Origin: Alsobacter ponti
GTDB lineage: Bacteria; Pseudomonadota; Alphaproteobacteria; Rhizobiales; Beijerinckiaceae
Direction: 5' to 3'
Length of the DNA stretch: 64,000 nt
Assembly (NCBI RefSeq): GCF_024294805.1
Contig: NZ_JANCLU010000022.1
Coordinates: forward strand, 1-64,000
Positions 51,980 to 61,347 of the stretch are shown piece by piece (the stretch's first letter is position 1; every line of letters begins with the position of its first letter). Under the pieces are notes generated by a model. It was not told where the DNA came from. It did no database searches and saw only the letters and a list, made by a program, of their open reading frames with translations. The translations under genes were made by a program, and so were the position numbers.

Positions 51980-52492
51980 ATGCGCGTCGTTCGATTCGCC
52001 CCCCTCTCCCGCCGAGGCCAGGTGCTGCTCGCCCTTTTGACCGGGCTGGCGCTCGGGCACGGCGCGGCGCGCTTTGCGGCGGACGCGCCGCCGGCCGGGC
52101 CGGCCCAGGCCGCCGCGCACGCCTCCCCGGCGCTGGCGGGGGCCTATCCCGCCGAGGCGCTGCGCGTGATCGACGGCGACACGGTGGAGATGCGCGTCCA
52201 TGTCTGGCTCGGCCAGGACGTCACGACGCATGTGCGGCTGCGCGGCGTCGACGCGCCCGAGCTGCGCTCGTCCTGCCGCGCCGAGACGGACGCGGCGGCG
52301 CGCGCCCACGAGCGGCTGCGGGCGCTGGTGGCGGCGGGCGGGCTGACCGTCGTCGACCCGCGCCCCGACAAGTATTTCGGCCGGGTGGTCGCCGGGCTGC
52401 GCCTCGCCGACGGCGACGACGCCGCCGCCGCGCTGCTGCGCGAGGGGCTGGCGCGCCCGTATGACGGCAAGGCCCGCAAGCCCTGGTGCTGA
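51980..52492 (+). CDS. Secreted or anchored staphylococcal-nuclease-like protein
   Basis: A 170-residue thermonuclease-family protein. A hydrophobic N-terminal signal or anchor (residues about 14-34) is followed by an Ala/Pro linker and an SNase domain: VIDGDTVEM (metal-binding Asp), RLRGVDAPELR (catalytic Arg and Glu region) and DKYFGRVVAGL (second Arg). It ends in GKARKPWC, giving a C-terminal cysteine. It probably degrades nucleic acid outside the cytoplasm. The mRNA may be leaderless. Confidence 0.82.
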   Translation: MRVVRFAPLSRRGQVLLALLTGLALGHGAARFAADAPPAGPAQAAAHASPALAGAYPAEALRVIDGDTVEMRVHVWLGQDVTTHVRLRGVDAPELRSSCRAETDAAARAHERLRALVAAGGLTVVDPRPDKYFGRVVAGLRLADGDDAAAALLREGLARPYDGKARKPWC

Positions 52493-52498
52493 GGCTGC

Positions 52499-53281
52499 CT
52501 ATTCGCGGCGCAGCAGGTGGTCGACCACGAAATCGGAGAACGGGTGCGGGCGAAACTCGCGCTCCAGCCGGCGCGGGTCGTAGCTCTCGGCCACCCAGTC
52601 GAGGAAAGCGACGCCCTTGGCCAGGCCCTCGGCGCGGTACTGCTCGAAGAAGGCGTCGAGGATGCCGGTCTTGGCGAAGCGGAAATGGCCGTAGCGGGGA
52701 TGCAGCTGCGCCATCGCCTCGTCGAGCGGACGGTTCTCGTGGACCAGCAGATAGAGCGCCGCCATGAAGCCGGCGCGGTCCGCGCCCGACTTGCAATGCA
52801 CGAGCACCGGGTACTCGATCCGGTCGAAGAACTCCTTCGCCTGCAGGATCGTCTCCTTTTCGGGGGCGCCGCGCGAGCGCACCACGAAGTCCACGAGCGC
52901 GATCCCCGCCGCGTCGCAGGCCTCCTTTTCGAGCGGCCAGGAGCCGTATTCGCGCCCGCCGCGCAGGTTGACGATGGTCTTCACCCCGGCGGCGGCGGCG
53001 GCGCGCACGTCGCCCGGCGCCGGCTGGGCGGCGCGCCAGAAGCGGTCGGTGACGCGGTGGCGGTTCAGGTAGACCAGCCGGAACACGCCGTGGTCGGTGA
53101 GCAGCATGTTGGCCCACGCGGCGAAGCGCCGCCACGGCGTGGAGATGGGACGGTCCCAGCGCGCGATGCGGGCGAGGCGCGCCTGGTAGCGCTTCTGCGG
53201 ATGGCTTCGGAACGGAAACAAGGGTGGGCACGGGCTCCAGGGTTGCGGCTGGCCATAGCAGGAGCGCCCCGTCGCGTCCAT
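52499..53281 (-). CDS. Protein tyrosine/dual-specificity phosphatase-like protein
   Basis: A 260-residue protein with the cysteine-based phosphatase loop VHCKSGADRAGFM (HCX5R) near residues 165-177. The general-acid region lies upstream, around VDFVVRSRGAPEKETI. The basic N-terminal 60 residues (RSHPQKRYQARLARIARWDRP) are outside the catalytic domain. The type resembles bacterial DSP/Siw14-like phosphatases, which may act on phosphotyrosine or inositol pyrophosphates; the substrate is unknown. It converges on the nuclease gene with a six-base gap and is divergent from a GNAT gene. Confidence 0.8.
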   Translation of the reverse strand: MDATGRSCYGQPQPWSPCPPLFPFRSHPQKRYQARLARIARWDRPISTPWRRFAAWANMLLTDHGVFRLVYLNRHRVTDRFWRAAQPAPGDVRAAAAAGVKTIVNLRGGREYGSWPLEKEACDAAGIALVDFVVRSRGAPEKETILQAKEFFDRIEYPVLVHCKSGADRAGFMAALYLLVHENRPLDEAMAQLHPRYGHFRFAKTGILDAFFEQYRAEGLAKGVAFLDWVAESYDPRRLEREFRPHPFSDFVVDHLLRRE

Positions 53282-53360
53282 CGCCCCACCCGCCCGGCCT
53301 GACGAGGACGTGAGGGCCCGGCCCTTTACGCCGCCGGGCGGGCGGTCCAAACTCCCAGGC

Positions 53361-53867
53361 GTGAGCCAGTCCGCGATCACCATCCGCCTCGCGAGGGCGC
53401 GCGACGCCGACACCATCGCCTCCGTGCACGACGCGGCCTGGCGCGAGGCCTATCGCGGCATCATCCCCGGGCGTGAGCTTGAGCGCATGGTGCAGCGGCG
53501 CGGCCCCGCCTGGTGGGCGGCGCTGCTGGAGCGCGGCGCGCGGGTCGCCGTGGTGGAGTTCGACGAGCGCATTCGCGGCTACGCCAGCTACGGGCGCAAC
53601 CGGCTCGCCGCCTCGCCCTATCGGGGCGAGATCTTCGAGCTCTACCTCTCCCCCGAGTTCCAGGGCCTCGGCTTCGGCCGGCGCATGTTCGAGGCCGCAA
53701 GGCGCGACCTCGCCGGCAACGGGTACGAGGGCCTGATCGTCTGGGCGCTCGCCGACAACGAGCGCGCCTGCGGCTTCTACCGCCATCTCGGCGGCATCCA
53801 GGTGCGCGAGATGCGCGAGCGCTTCGGAACGGACACGCGCCAGCGCGTCGCCTTCGGCTGGGTCTGA
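53361..53867 (+). CDS. GNAT family N-acetyltransferase
   Basis: A 168-residue acetyltransferase. It begins ITIRLARARDADTIASVHDAAWREAYRGIIP, typical of GNAT proteins, and carries acetyl-CoA motif A as FELYLSPEFQGLGFGRRMFEAA. The later segment ALADNERACGFYRHLGG is also conserved. The start is uncertain: GTG at 53361 fits the family N-terminus, while GTG at 53310 has a GAGG nearby. It lies upstream of ppa on the same strand. The substrate is unknown. Confidence 0.82.
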   Translation: MSQSAITIRLARARDADTIASVHDAAWREAYRGIIPGRELERMVQRRGPAWWAALLERGARVAVVEFDERIRGYASYGRNRLAASPYRGEIFELYLSPEFQGLGFGRRMFEAARRDLAGNGYEGLIVWALADNERACGFYRHLGGIQVREMRERFGTDTRQRVAFGWV

Positions 53868-53978
53868 CCCGCCCTCGCGGGCCATGCCCGGAAAGTCGTC
53901 CTTGCCGCGCGTCCACCGCGCCCCTAAAACGCGCGGCGACCCGGGCCGCGGCCCGCGCCCATTCTGGAGACCGAGTTC

Positions 53979-54524
53979 ATGCGCATCGACGCCATCCCCG
54001 TTGGCAAGAACGTCCCGGACGAGGTCAACGTCATCATCGAGGTGCCGATCGGCGGCGAGCCGATCAAGTACGAGATGGACAAGGAATCCGGCGCGCTGGT
54101 GGTGGACCGCTTCCTCTACACCTCGATGCGCTACCCCGGGAACTACGGCTTCATCCCGCACACGCTGTCGGAGGACGGCGACCCGTGCGACGTCATCATC
54201 GCCAATACGCGCGCCATCGTGCCCGGCGCGATCATGGCGGTGCGCCCGGTCGGCGTGCTGTTCATGGAGGACGAGGCCGGCGGCGACGAGAAGATCGTGG
54301 CGGTTCCCGCCAGCAAGCTGACCAAGCGCTACGACGGCGTCCACAACTACACCGACCTGCCGACCATCACGATCGACCAGATCAAGCACTTCTTCGAGCA
54401 CTACAAGGATCTCGAGCCCACCAAGTGGGTCAAGGTGCTGCGCTGGGGCGACGCCACCGAGGCGCGCCGCCTGATCCTGGAAGGCGTCGAGCGCCACGCC
54501 AAGGCTAAGGCGGCCAAGGCCTGA
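53979..54524 (+). CDS. ppa: Inorganic pyrophosphatase (family I)
   Basis: A 181-residue soluble pyrophosphatase that hydrolyses PPi and drives biosynthetic reactions. The substrate and metal residues are in [41 protein letters not shown] (the DxDPxD-type metal site) and the later [11 protein letters not shown]. Length and sequence are typical of hexameric bacterial enzymes. A ribosome site GGAG lies about nine bases before the ATG. It appears to be its own transcription unit. Confidence 0.96.
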   Translation: MRIDAIPVGKNVPDEVNVIIEVPIGGEPIKYEMDKESGALVVDRFLYTSMRYPGNYGFIPHTLSEDGDPCDVIIANTRAIVPGAIMAVRPVGVLFMEDEAGGDEKIVAVPASKLTKRYDGVHNYTDLPTITIDQIKHFFEHYKDLEPTKWVKVLRWGDATEARRLILEGVERHAKAKAAKA

Positions 54525-54630
54525 CGCCGGAGCGGCCCGCGCCGCGCGCCTTGATCTTGACGCAACGCGCCGCATCCTCCCGCATACGACGAATCGGCGG
54601 CTCCCGGCCGCCGCTGCCGGACGGGACACG

Positions 54631-57231
54631 ATGACGCGCGCTCGCCACTTCCTGCTCGCCGCCGCCTTCGCCGCGCTCGCCTTCGCGGCCGGCCCCGGCG
54701 GCGCGCTCGGCCAGAACGCCTCCGCACCGGCGGCCGGCCAGCCCGCGCCGGCGCAGCCGACCGCCGCCACGCCGCCCGCGCTGCCGCCGGCGCAGACGCA
54801 GACCCAGCCCCCCGCGACGCCCGTCTCCCCCGCCGTCGCCGCGCAGAAGGTCAAGCTCGACGCCGCGCGCATCCAGGTCGGGCAGATCGAGGCCGGGCTG
54901 GAGCGGCGCGACCTCTCCGACCAGGCGCTGCAGCGCCTGCGCCAGGGGCTCGAGCCGCTCGCCGACGTCACCCGCGCCGCCATCGACGACCTGTCGCCGC
55001 GCGCCGACGCGGTGCGGCTGCGCCTCAAGGAGCTCGGGCCCAAGCCGGACGACAAGGCCGCGCCCGAGGGCCAGGAGGTGACGCGCGAGCGCGAGGAGCG
55101 CCAGGCCGCCCTCAACGAGATCGACGAGACGGTGCGCATCGGCCGCGCTTTGCTGGTGCAGATCGAGCAGGTGTCGCAGGAGATCGCCGACCGCCGCCGC
55201 GACCTGTTCGCCCGGCGGCTGTTCGAGCCGTCGTTCAGCGTGCTCTCGCCGCAGCTCTGGTACCAGATCGGCCGGGACATCCCGTCCGATCTGAGGGCCA
55301 TGCGCGTGGTCGCCGGCGACATCGTCGACCGCGCCGTGCAGCGGCTCACCGTGGGCGGCGCGTTCGCCGTTCTTGCCGGGCTGTTGCTGACGCTGGTGTT
55401 GATGCTGCCGGTGCGGCGCTACGCCCGCGCCTTCCTGCTGCGCGAGAGGCAGATCGGCGACCCCACCCGCCTGCAGAAGGCGACGGCCGCGGCGCTCATC
55501 ACCTTCGTCAGCGCCGTCGCGCCGACGGCGGCGGCGTGGCTGCTGGTGCAGATCATCGGCGGGCTCGACATCCTGCCGCCGCGCCTCAACGTCAGCTTCC
55601 AGACGCTGGTCGGCGCCGTGGCCTTTATCGCCTTCGTGCGCGGGCTCGCCGGCGGCATCCTCGCGCCGGACCCCTCGCGCGCCAACTGGCGGCTGTTCCC
55701 GGTGTCGGACGAGGCCGCCCGCAGCCTGCTGCGCCTCGCCACGACGGCGGCGGCGCTGACGCTGGCGAGCCGCCTGCTCGCCAATTTCTACCAGGCCATC
55801 GCCGCCGGCATCCGCCTCACCGTGGCGACCGAGGCGGTGCTCGCCATCCTCACCGTGCTCACGGTGGCGCGCGCCTTGCCGCTGATCCGCCGGGTGTCGC
55901 CGGAGGACGAGGCGGCGCTCGGGCCGCACGTCTCCGACCACCCCGACTTCACCGGCCTCATCCGCGTCGTCGGCTGGGCCGTCGCCTCGGCGGTGATCGC
56001 CTCCGCCGTGCTCGGCTTCGTGGCGCTGGCGGGCTTCCTGGCCGACCAGGCGGTGTGGTGCCTGCTGCTGGTGAGCCTGCTGACGCTGCTGCTGATCCTC
56101 TCCGACGAGTGGATCACGGCGATCTTCGCCCACCGCTCGCGCTTCTCGCGCTCCATCCAGGCCAGCATCGGGCTCTCCGCCGAGTCGCTGGTGCAGATCG
56201 GCATCCTCGTCTCCGGCCTCGTGCGCGTGGTGCTGATCGGCGTCGCGGTGCTGCTGCTCCTCGCGCCGTGGGGCGTCGAATCCGGCGACGTGCTGGCCTC
56301 GATCCGCACCGCGTTCTTCGGCGTCACCATCGCCGGCGTCACGCTATCGCTGTCGAACATCATCCTCGGCTTGGTCGTGTTCGTGCTCGGCATGGCGGCG
56401 ACGCGCGCCGTGCAGCGCTGGCTGCAGAAGCGCTATTTGCCGCACACGACGCTCGACGCCGGGCTGCGCAACTCCATCACCACCGGCGCGGGCTATCTCG
56501 GCGTCATCCTCGCCTTCGCCTTCTCCGCCTCCTATATCGGGCTGAGCCTCGACAAGCTCACCATCGTCGCCGGCGCGCTCTCCGTCGGCATCGGCTTCGG
56601 CCTGCAGTCGATCGTCAACAACTTCGTGTCGGGGCTGATCCTGCTGGCCGAGCGCGCCATCCGCGTGGGCGACTGGGTCGTCGTCGGAAGCGAGCAGGGC
56701 TACGTCAAGCGCATCAATGTGCGCGCGACGCAGATCGAGACCTTCGACCGCGCCACGCTCATCGTGCCGAACTCGACGCTGGTCTCCGGCAACGTCAAGA
56801 ACTGGGTTCATTCCGACCGCGTCGGCCGCGTGCTGCTGACCGTGCCCGTCGCCAAGCACCTCGACCCCGACAAGGTCGCCGGGGCGCTGCGCGACGTCGC
56901 CTCCGCCAACCCCGACGTACTGGAGGACCCGCCGCCGCGCGTGCTGTTCAAGGGCATCGGCGAGGGCTCGATGAGCTTCGACCTGGTGTGCTTCGTGGGC
57001 GAGGTCGACACCGCCGCGCGCGTGACCAGCGACCTCACCTTCGCCGTCTACCGCAAGCTCACCGAGGCGGGCCTGGGCTGGGCCGCGCCGGGGCCGACCA
57101 AGTTCGAGTTCAACGGCCTCGACGAGCTGGAGCGGCTGCGCCGCGAGGTCGCCGATTTGCGCGCCGCGCTCGGCCGCGACGCGCCCCAGCAGACCGCGCC
57201 CGGCGACGCCGCCAAGGAGACCGCGCCGTGA
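54631..57231 (+). CDS. MscS-family mechanosensitive channel with DUF3772 domain
   Basis: An 866-residue envelope protein. A Sec signal peptide (residues 1-29) and Pro/Ala linker lead to a periplasmic helical DUF3772-type domain (about 70-220), then some ten membrane helices (about 235-690). The MscS pore and beta domain follow (GALSVGIGFGLQSIVNNFVSGLIL, RAIRVGDWVVVG, VPNSTLVSGNVKNW). It resembles large MscK/MscM-like channels that release solutes on hypo-osmotic shock. Its stop overlaps the start of the CAP-domain lipoprotein gene (GTGA), so the two are probably translated together. Confidence 0.9.
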   Translation: MTRARHFLLAAAFAALAFAAGPGGALGQNASAPAAGQPAPAQPTAATPPALPPAQTQTQPPATPVSPAVAAQKVKLDAARIQVGQIEAGLERRDLSDQALQRLRQGLEPLADVTRAAIDDLSPRADAVRLRLKELGPKPDDKAAPEGQEVTREREERQAALNEIDETVRIGRALLVQIEQVSQEIADRRRDLFARRLFEPSFSVLSPQLWYQIGRDIPSDLRAMRVVAGDIVDRAVQRLTVGGAFAVLAGLLLTLVLMLPVRRYARAFLLRERQIGDPTRLQKATAAALITFVSAVAPTAAAWLLVQIIGGLDILPPRLNVSFQTLVGAVAFIAFVRGLAGGILAPDPSRANWRLFPVSDEAARSLLRLATTAAALTLASRLLANFYQAIAAGIRLTVATEAVLAILTVLTVARALPLIRRVSPEDEAALGPHVSDHPDFTGLIRVVGWAVASAVIASAVLGFVALAGFLADQAVWCLLLVSLLTLLLILSDEWITAIFAHRSRFSRSIQASIGLSAESLVQIGILVSGLVRVVLIGVAVLLLLAPWGVESGDVLASIRTAFFGVTIAGVTLSLSNIILGLVVFVLGMAATRAVQRWLQKRYLPHTTLDAGLRNSITTGAGYLGVILAFAFSASYIGLSLDKLTIVAGALSVGIGFGLQSIVNNFVSGLILLAERAIRVGDWVVVGSEQGYVKRINVRATQIETFDRATLIVPNSTLVSGNVKNWVHSDRVGRVLLTVPVAKHLDPDKVAGALRDVASANPDVLEDPPPRVLFKGIGEGSMSFDLVCFVGEVDTAARVTSDLTFAVYRKLTEAGLGWAAPGPTKFEFNGLDELERLRREVADLRAALGRDAPQQTAPGDAAKETAP

Positions 57232-57728
57232 GTTCCATGTCCTTCCGCCGGGCCGCGCCCGTCTTCGCCCTCGCCTGCGCCGCCGCGCTGGCCGGCTGCC
57301 AGCCCGAGCAGCCGCGAACCGACGCCGGGCCGGCCTTCTACCAGCGGCTCGACCAGGGCGCGACGCTGGACCAGGGCGCGGCGGCGTCGCTCCTCAACGG
57401 CTGGCGGGCGCGCAACGGCCTCGCGCCGCTGCGGCTCGACCCGGCGCTCTCGGCAGAGGCGCGCCAGCGCGCCGCCGGCGTCGCCGAGACGGACACATCC
57501 ACCTGGGGCGAGACGCCGCGCGTGCAACAGGCCGCCTCGACGACGGCGCGGCAGGAGCGCGTCTCGGCGGGCTATCGCACGCTGGCGGAGGCGTTCTCGG
57601 GCTGGCGCGACTCGCCGCAGCACAACCGGGTGATGCTCGCCCCCACCGCCACCCGCCTCGGCATCGCCGCCGTCGACCGCCCCGGCGCGAAATACCGGGT
57701 CTACTGGGCGCTGATCGTCGCCGAGTGA
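57228..57728 (+). CDS. CAP-domain lipoprotein coupled to the MscS gene
   Basis: A 166-residue predicted lipoprotein. The signal peptide ends in the lipobox LAGC, with the lipidated Cys near residue 25. The rest is a CAP/SCP domain (LLNGWRARNGLAPLRLDPALSAEARQRA ... EAFSGWRDSPQHNRVML ... GIAAV ... VYWALIVAE). Only one of the usual metal-binding histidines (SPQHN) is obvious. GTG at 57228 is preferred because AAGGAG is eight bases upstream; it overlaps the mscS stop. ATG at 57237 is the alternative. The function is unknown. Confidence 0.78.
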   Translation: MSSMSFRRAAPVFALACAAALAGCQPEQPRTDAGPAFYQRLDQGATLDQGAAASLLNGWRARNGLAPLRLDPALSAEARQRAAGVAETDTSTWGETPRVQQAASTTARQERVSAGYRTLAEAFSGWRDSPQHNRVMLAPTATRLGIAAVDRPGAKYRVYWALIVAE

Positions 57729-57738
57729 GGCGGGGGCG

Positions 57739-57759
57739 CGCCCGGCGGATCGCCGGGCG
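57739..57759. terminator. Hairpin between convergent CAP lipoprotein and motB-like genes
   Basis: Perfect 9-bp arms CGCCCGGCG (57739-57747) and CGCCGGGCG (57751-57759) around GAT, in the 45-base gap between convergent stops. There is no U-run; it probably serves both strands as a weak or Rho-assisted terminator. Confidence 0.5.
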
Positions 57760-57773
57760 TCGCAGGACCGCCC

Positions 57774-58604
57774 TTAGAACTTGCCCTCTGGCAGCGGCGG
57801 GGCTTCGTACATCAGCAGGATTGAGACGCGGCGGTTGGCGGCCATGTAGGGGTTGTCGGGGAACATCGGGTCGGTGTCGCCCTTGCCGGTCACGGCGGCG
57901 AAGCGGCCGTCCGGCACGCCTTGCGCGGCGAGGATCTCGCGCACCGACATGGCCCGGCCGGTCGAGATGTCCCACGCGCCGACCGCCGGCCGCTCGCCGG
58001 GGCGGGCCGCCGCGGTATGGCCGGTGACGGTGATGCGGTTGGGGAGGCGGCGCAGCGCCGGGGCGATCTTCTCCAGGATGCGCCGCGTCCGCTCGTTGGG
58101 CTCGCGCGAGCCGTCGGCGAACATGGCGCGGCCGTCCTGGTCGACCAGCGACACGTTGAGGCCGTCCTTGCTCTCCTCGATCATCACCGACTTGGAGACC
58201 TCCGCGATTTCCGGCAGGTCCTGCAGGGCCTGGCGGAGCGAGGCCGAGGCGAGCGCGAAGGCGCGGTCGAACTTGGTGACGGCGAGGCCGTTGTCGGGCC
58301 GCGAGTGCTGGGCGGGGGCGGTGAAGTCCGAACCCTCCTCGGGCGCGGCGTCCTTCACGTATTTCAGGTGCGGGCGGACCGGAATGCCGTCCGCCTCGAC
58401 GATGCCGGAATAGCGGAACTCCCGCTGCGAGCCGAAGGCGTCGCGCATGGAGCCGGCCACCATCTGCATCTTCTTCTGGTCCTGCGTCGACATGGCGGTG
58501 AGCATCACGAAGAAGCTCATCAGCAGGCCCATCAGGTCGGCGAAGGTGACGAACCAGCCGCCATGCCCGCCGCCGCCGCCGTGCCCGCCCTTCTTGCGCG
58601 CCAT
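57774..58604 (-). CDS. MotB-like stator protein with OmpA domain
   Basis: A 276-residue protein. The Gly/His-rich N-terminus (KKGGHGGGGGHGG) is followed by one membrane helix WFVTFADLMGLLMSFFVMLTAM that holds the proton-carrying Asp of MotB. A plug-like linker leads to a C-terminal OmpA/MotB peptidoglycan-binding domain (ITVTGHTAA ... SVREILAAQGVPDGRFAAVTGKGDTDP ... NRRVSILL). It follows the MotA-like gene by 15 bases and forms a proton-driven stator pair with it. No other flagellar gene is in the window. Confidence 0.85.
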   Translation of the reverse strand: MARKKGGHGGGGGHGGWFVTFADLMGLLMSFFVMLTAMSTQDQKKMQMVAGSMRDAFGSQREFRYSGIVEADGIPVRPHLKYVKDAAPEEGSDFTAPAQHSRPDNGLAVTKFDRAFALASASLRQALQDLPEIAEVSKSVMIEESKDGLNVSLVDQDGRAMFADGSREPNERTRRILEKIAPALRRLPNRITVTGHTAAARPGERPAVGAWDISTGRAMSVREILAAQGVPDGRFAAVTGKGDTDPMFPDNPYMAANRRVSILLMYEAPPLPEGKF

Positions 58605-58619
58605 CTCCGCGTGTCCCGC

Positions 58620-59384
58620 TCAGGCGTCGGCGAGTTCGTGGCGGTGATGGTCCGGCAGGTAGGCCATCAGCATCTCGCGCACCACCGCCGGGCTCTTGGA
58701 GTCGCGGATCTGGAGGATGCCGTCGATGATCAGGCTGCGCGAGATGTCCTCGTCCTCGAGCTTGAGGTGCAGCTTGTCGGCGATGGGCAGGCAGAACAGG
58801 TTGCCGACGAGCGCGCCGTACAGCGTCGCCAGCAGCGACACCGCCATGAACGGCCCGAGCTTGGAGGGGTCCGACATGTTGGCGAACATCTGCACCATGC
58901 CGACCAGCGTGCCGACCATGCCCCAGGCGGGGGCGGCGTCGCCGATGGAACGGTAGATCTTCTGGCCCTCGTCGAGCCGCTGCAGGAAGTTGTCGCGGTC
59001 GCGCTCCAGCGTGTCCTTGATGAAGTCGCGGTCGTAGCCGTCGGCGATGTAGCGCAGGCCCTGCGCCAGGAAGGGGTCCTCGACCTGCACGTTCTCCAGC
59101 GCCATCGGGCCGTTCTTGCGCACCACCTCGGCGACGCGGGTGACCTCCTCGATGAGGTCGCGCGGGCTCATGCTGCGCATGGTGAAGGCGTAGCGCAGCC
59201 CCATCGGGAAGCCGTGCAGCATGGCGCTGAACGGAAAGCGGATGATGGTGGCCGCCGTGCAGCCGCCGCCGATCACGATGATGGCGTGGATGTCGTAGAA
59301 GAGCGAGAAGCTGCCGCCCAGCAGGATCAACGTGCAGACGACGGCAATGCCGATGGCCAGCCCGACGGAAGTGGCTAAGTCCAT
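58620..59384 (-). CDS. MotA-like proton channel protein (MotA/TolQ/ExbB family)
   Basis: A 254-residue protein with four predicted helices. The conserved MotA segment DAAPAWGMVGTLVGMVQMF contains the functional proline, and the last helix region MAVSLLATLYGALVGNLFCLPIADKL is typical. The cytoplasmic loop between helices 2 and 3 is long (about residues 65-150), as in MotA/PomA rather than ExbB. It is first in a two-gene unit with the MotB-like gene. It may power flagella encoded elsewhere or another envelope machine. Confidence 0.85.
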   Translation of the reverse strand: MDLATSVGLAIGIAVVCTLILLGGSFSLFYDIHAIIVIGGGCTAATIIRFPFSAMLHGFPMGLRYAFTMRSMSPRDLIEEVTRVAEVVRKNGPMALENVQVEDPFLAQGLRYIADGYDRDFIKDTLERDRDNFLQRLDEGQKIYRSIGDAAPAWGMVGTLVGMVQMFANMSDPSKLGPFMAVSLLATLYGALVGNLFCLPIADKLHLKLEDEDISRSLIIDGILQIRDSKSPAVVREMLMAYLPDHHRHELADA

Positions 59385-59556
59385 GATCGAAATTCCGCAT
59401 CCTGCGTTGCAAACGGGCGCTTCTGCGCTCCCCGCAATATGTCGACCTTAGAAACGCCGGCTGAAGGAACGGTTAAGCTGCGGCCCCGTTGATGACGCGC
59501 TATTGTCGACCGGTGGCCGGCGGTTTCCGGCCGGCCGAGCCTCGGTGCGCCCGACC

Positions 59557-61344
59557 ATGAACCTCGTCCGCCTCTATCTGCGCGTGCTGCGCCAGCTCGG
59601 TCCGGAAGCGCGCCTCGGCGTGGTGCTCGCCGTGGCCAACGTGCTGCTCGCCATCGCGCAGTTCGCCGAGCCCGTGCTGTTCGGCCGCATCGTCGACCTG
59701 CTGTCGCGCGCCCAGGCGACCGGCGTGCAACCGCGCTGGGGCGACCTGCTGCCGCTCGCCTCCGCCTGGGTCGGCTTCGGCCTGTTCACCATCGGGGGCG
59801 GCGTGCTGGTGGCGCTGCACGCCGACCGGCTGTCGCACCGCCGCCGCCTCGCCATCGTCGCCGACTTCTTCGAGCACGTGCTGACGCTGCCGCTCTCCTT
59901 CCACGCAACCACCCATTCCGGCCGCGTGCTGAAGGTGATGCTGGACGGCGCCGCCGGCATCCAGGGCCTGCTGCTGTCGTTCTTCCGCGAGCATTTCGCG
60001 TCGTTCGTGGCGCTGGTGGTGCTGCTGCCGCTGACCGTGTTCATCAACTGGCGGCTCGGCCTGATGCTGGTGCTGCTGCTCGCCGTGTTCACCACGCTGA
60101 CCACGCTGGTGCTGCGCAAGACGGAGACGATGCAGGGCTCGGTGGAGGTGTACAATTCCAGCCTCGCCGAGCATGCCTCCGACGCGCTGGGCAACGTGCC
60201 GGTGATCCAGAGCTTCACGCGCATCGAGCAGGAGGGGCGCGAGCTGCGTGGCATCATCGACAAGCTGCTCACGGCGCAGATCCCGGTGCTCTCCTGGTGG
60301 GCGCTGGCGGCGGTGGCGACGCGCGCCTCGGCGACGCTGACCATCCTCGGCATCTTCCTGCTCGGCACCTGGCTCAATTTGCGCGGCCAGGCGACGGTGG
60401 GCGAGATCGTCGCCTTCATGAGCCTCGCCACCATGCTGATCACCCGCATGGAGCAGGCGGTGAGCTTCATGAACGCCATGCTGCTGCAGGTGCCGAAGCT
60501 GCGCGACTTCTTCGAGGTCATCGACACCGTGCCCGCCGTGCGCGACGCGCCCAACGCCCTCGAGCTGCCCAAGGTGGAGGGCCACGTCTGCTTCGAGAAC
60601 GTCAGCTTCTCCTACGACGGCAAGCGCGCCGCCGTGGCCGACGTCAGCTTCACCGTGAAGCCGGGCGAGACGGTGGCGCTGGTCGGCGCCACGGGCTCCG
60701 GCAAGTCGACCACGCTCGGCCTGCTGCACCGCGCCTTCGACCCGCAGAGCGGGCGCATCCTGGTCGACGGCCACGACATCCGCGACGTGACCTTGTCGTC
60801 TCTGCGCCGCAACATCGGCGTGGTGTTCCAGGAGCCGATGCTGTTCGCCCGCGAGATCGACGAGAATTTGCGCGTCGGCCGCCCCGACGCCTCCGACGAG
60901 GACCTGGCGCGCGCCATCGACCGCGCCCAGGCGCGCGAATTCATCGAGCGCATGCCGGAGGGGCTGGACACGGTGGTCGGCGAGCGCGGCCGCTCGCTCT
61001 CCGGCGGCGAGCGCCAGCGCGTCTCAATCGCCCGCGCGCTGCTCAAGGACCCGCCGATCCTGATCCTCGACGAGGCGACCTCGGCGCTCGACGCCGGCAC
61101 CGAGACGAAGCTCCAGCAGGCGCTGCAGGAGGTGATGGCCGGGCGCACGACGCTGGTCATCGCCCACCGGCTCGCCACCATCCGCAACGCCGACCGCATC
61201 ATGGTGTTCGAGCAGGGCCGCATCGTCGAGGCCGGCGGCTTCGACGAGCTGGTCGCCAAGGGCGGCCGCTTCGCCGCTTTGGCCAAGGCGCAGTTCATGG
61301 ACCAGCCGCTGCGCTCCGCCGAGGCGGGGCTGGTGACGGGCTGA
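59557..61344 (+). CDS. ndvA: Cyclic beta-1,2-glucan exporter NdvA/ChvA-type ABC transporter
   Basis: A 595-residue half-transporter fusing a six-helix membrane domain (residues 15-310) to an ATPase domain (P-loop [14 protein letters not shown], signature [17 protein letters not shown], Walker [13 protein letters not shown]). The N-terminus [21 protein letters not shown] and the overall length match NdvA/ChvA/ExsA, which exports cyclic beta-1,2-glucan to the periplasm in rhizobia and Brucella. The start at 59557 is family-typical. The glucan synthase ndvB is not in the window. Confidence 0.88.
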   Translation: MNLVRLYLRVLRQLGPEARLGVVLAVANVLLAIAQFAEPVLFGRIVDLLSRAQATGVQPRWGDLLPLASAWVGFGLFTIGGGVLVALHADRLSHRRRLAIVADFFEHVLTLPLSFHATTHSGRVLKVMLDGAAGIQGLLLSFFREHFASFVALVVLLPLTVFINWRLGLMLVLLLAVFTTLTTLVLRKTETMQGSVEVYNSSLAEHASDALGNVPVIQSFTRIEQEGRELRGIIDKLLTAQIPVLSWWALAAVATRASATLTILGIFLLGTWLNLRGQATVGEIVAFMSLATMLITRMEQAVSFMNAMLLQVPKLRDFFEVIDTVPAVRDAPNALELPKVEGHVCFENVSFSYDGKRAAVADVSFTVKPGETVALVGATGSGKSTTLGLLHRAFDPQSGRILVDGHDIRDVTLSSLRRNIGVVFQEPMLFAREIDENLRVGRPDASDEDLARAIDRAQAREFIERMPEGLDTVVGERGRSLSGGERQRVSIARALLKDPPILILDEATSALDAGTETKLQQALQEVMAGRTTLVIAHRLATIRNADRIMVFEQGRIVEAGGFDELVAKGGRFAALAKAQFMDQPLRSAEAGLVTG

Positions 61345-61347
61345 GCC

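Noticed and set aside
53461-53916. Arg-rich minus-strand protein opposite the GNAT gene
   Set aside because: A shadow frame of the acetyltransferase, with composition typical of antisense GC-rich DNA.
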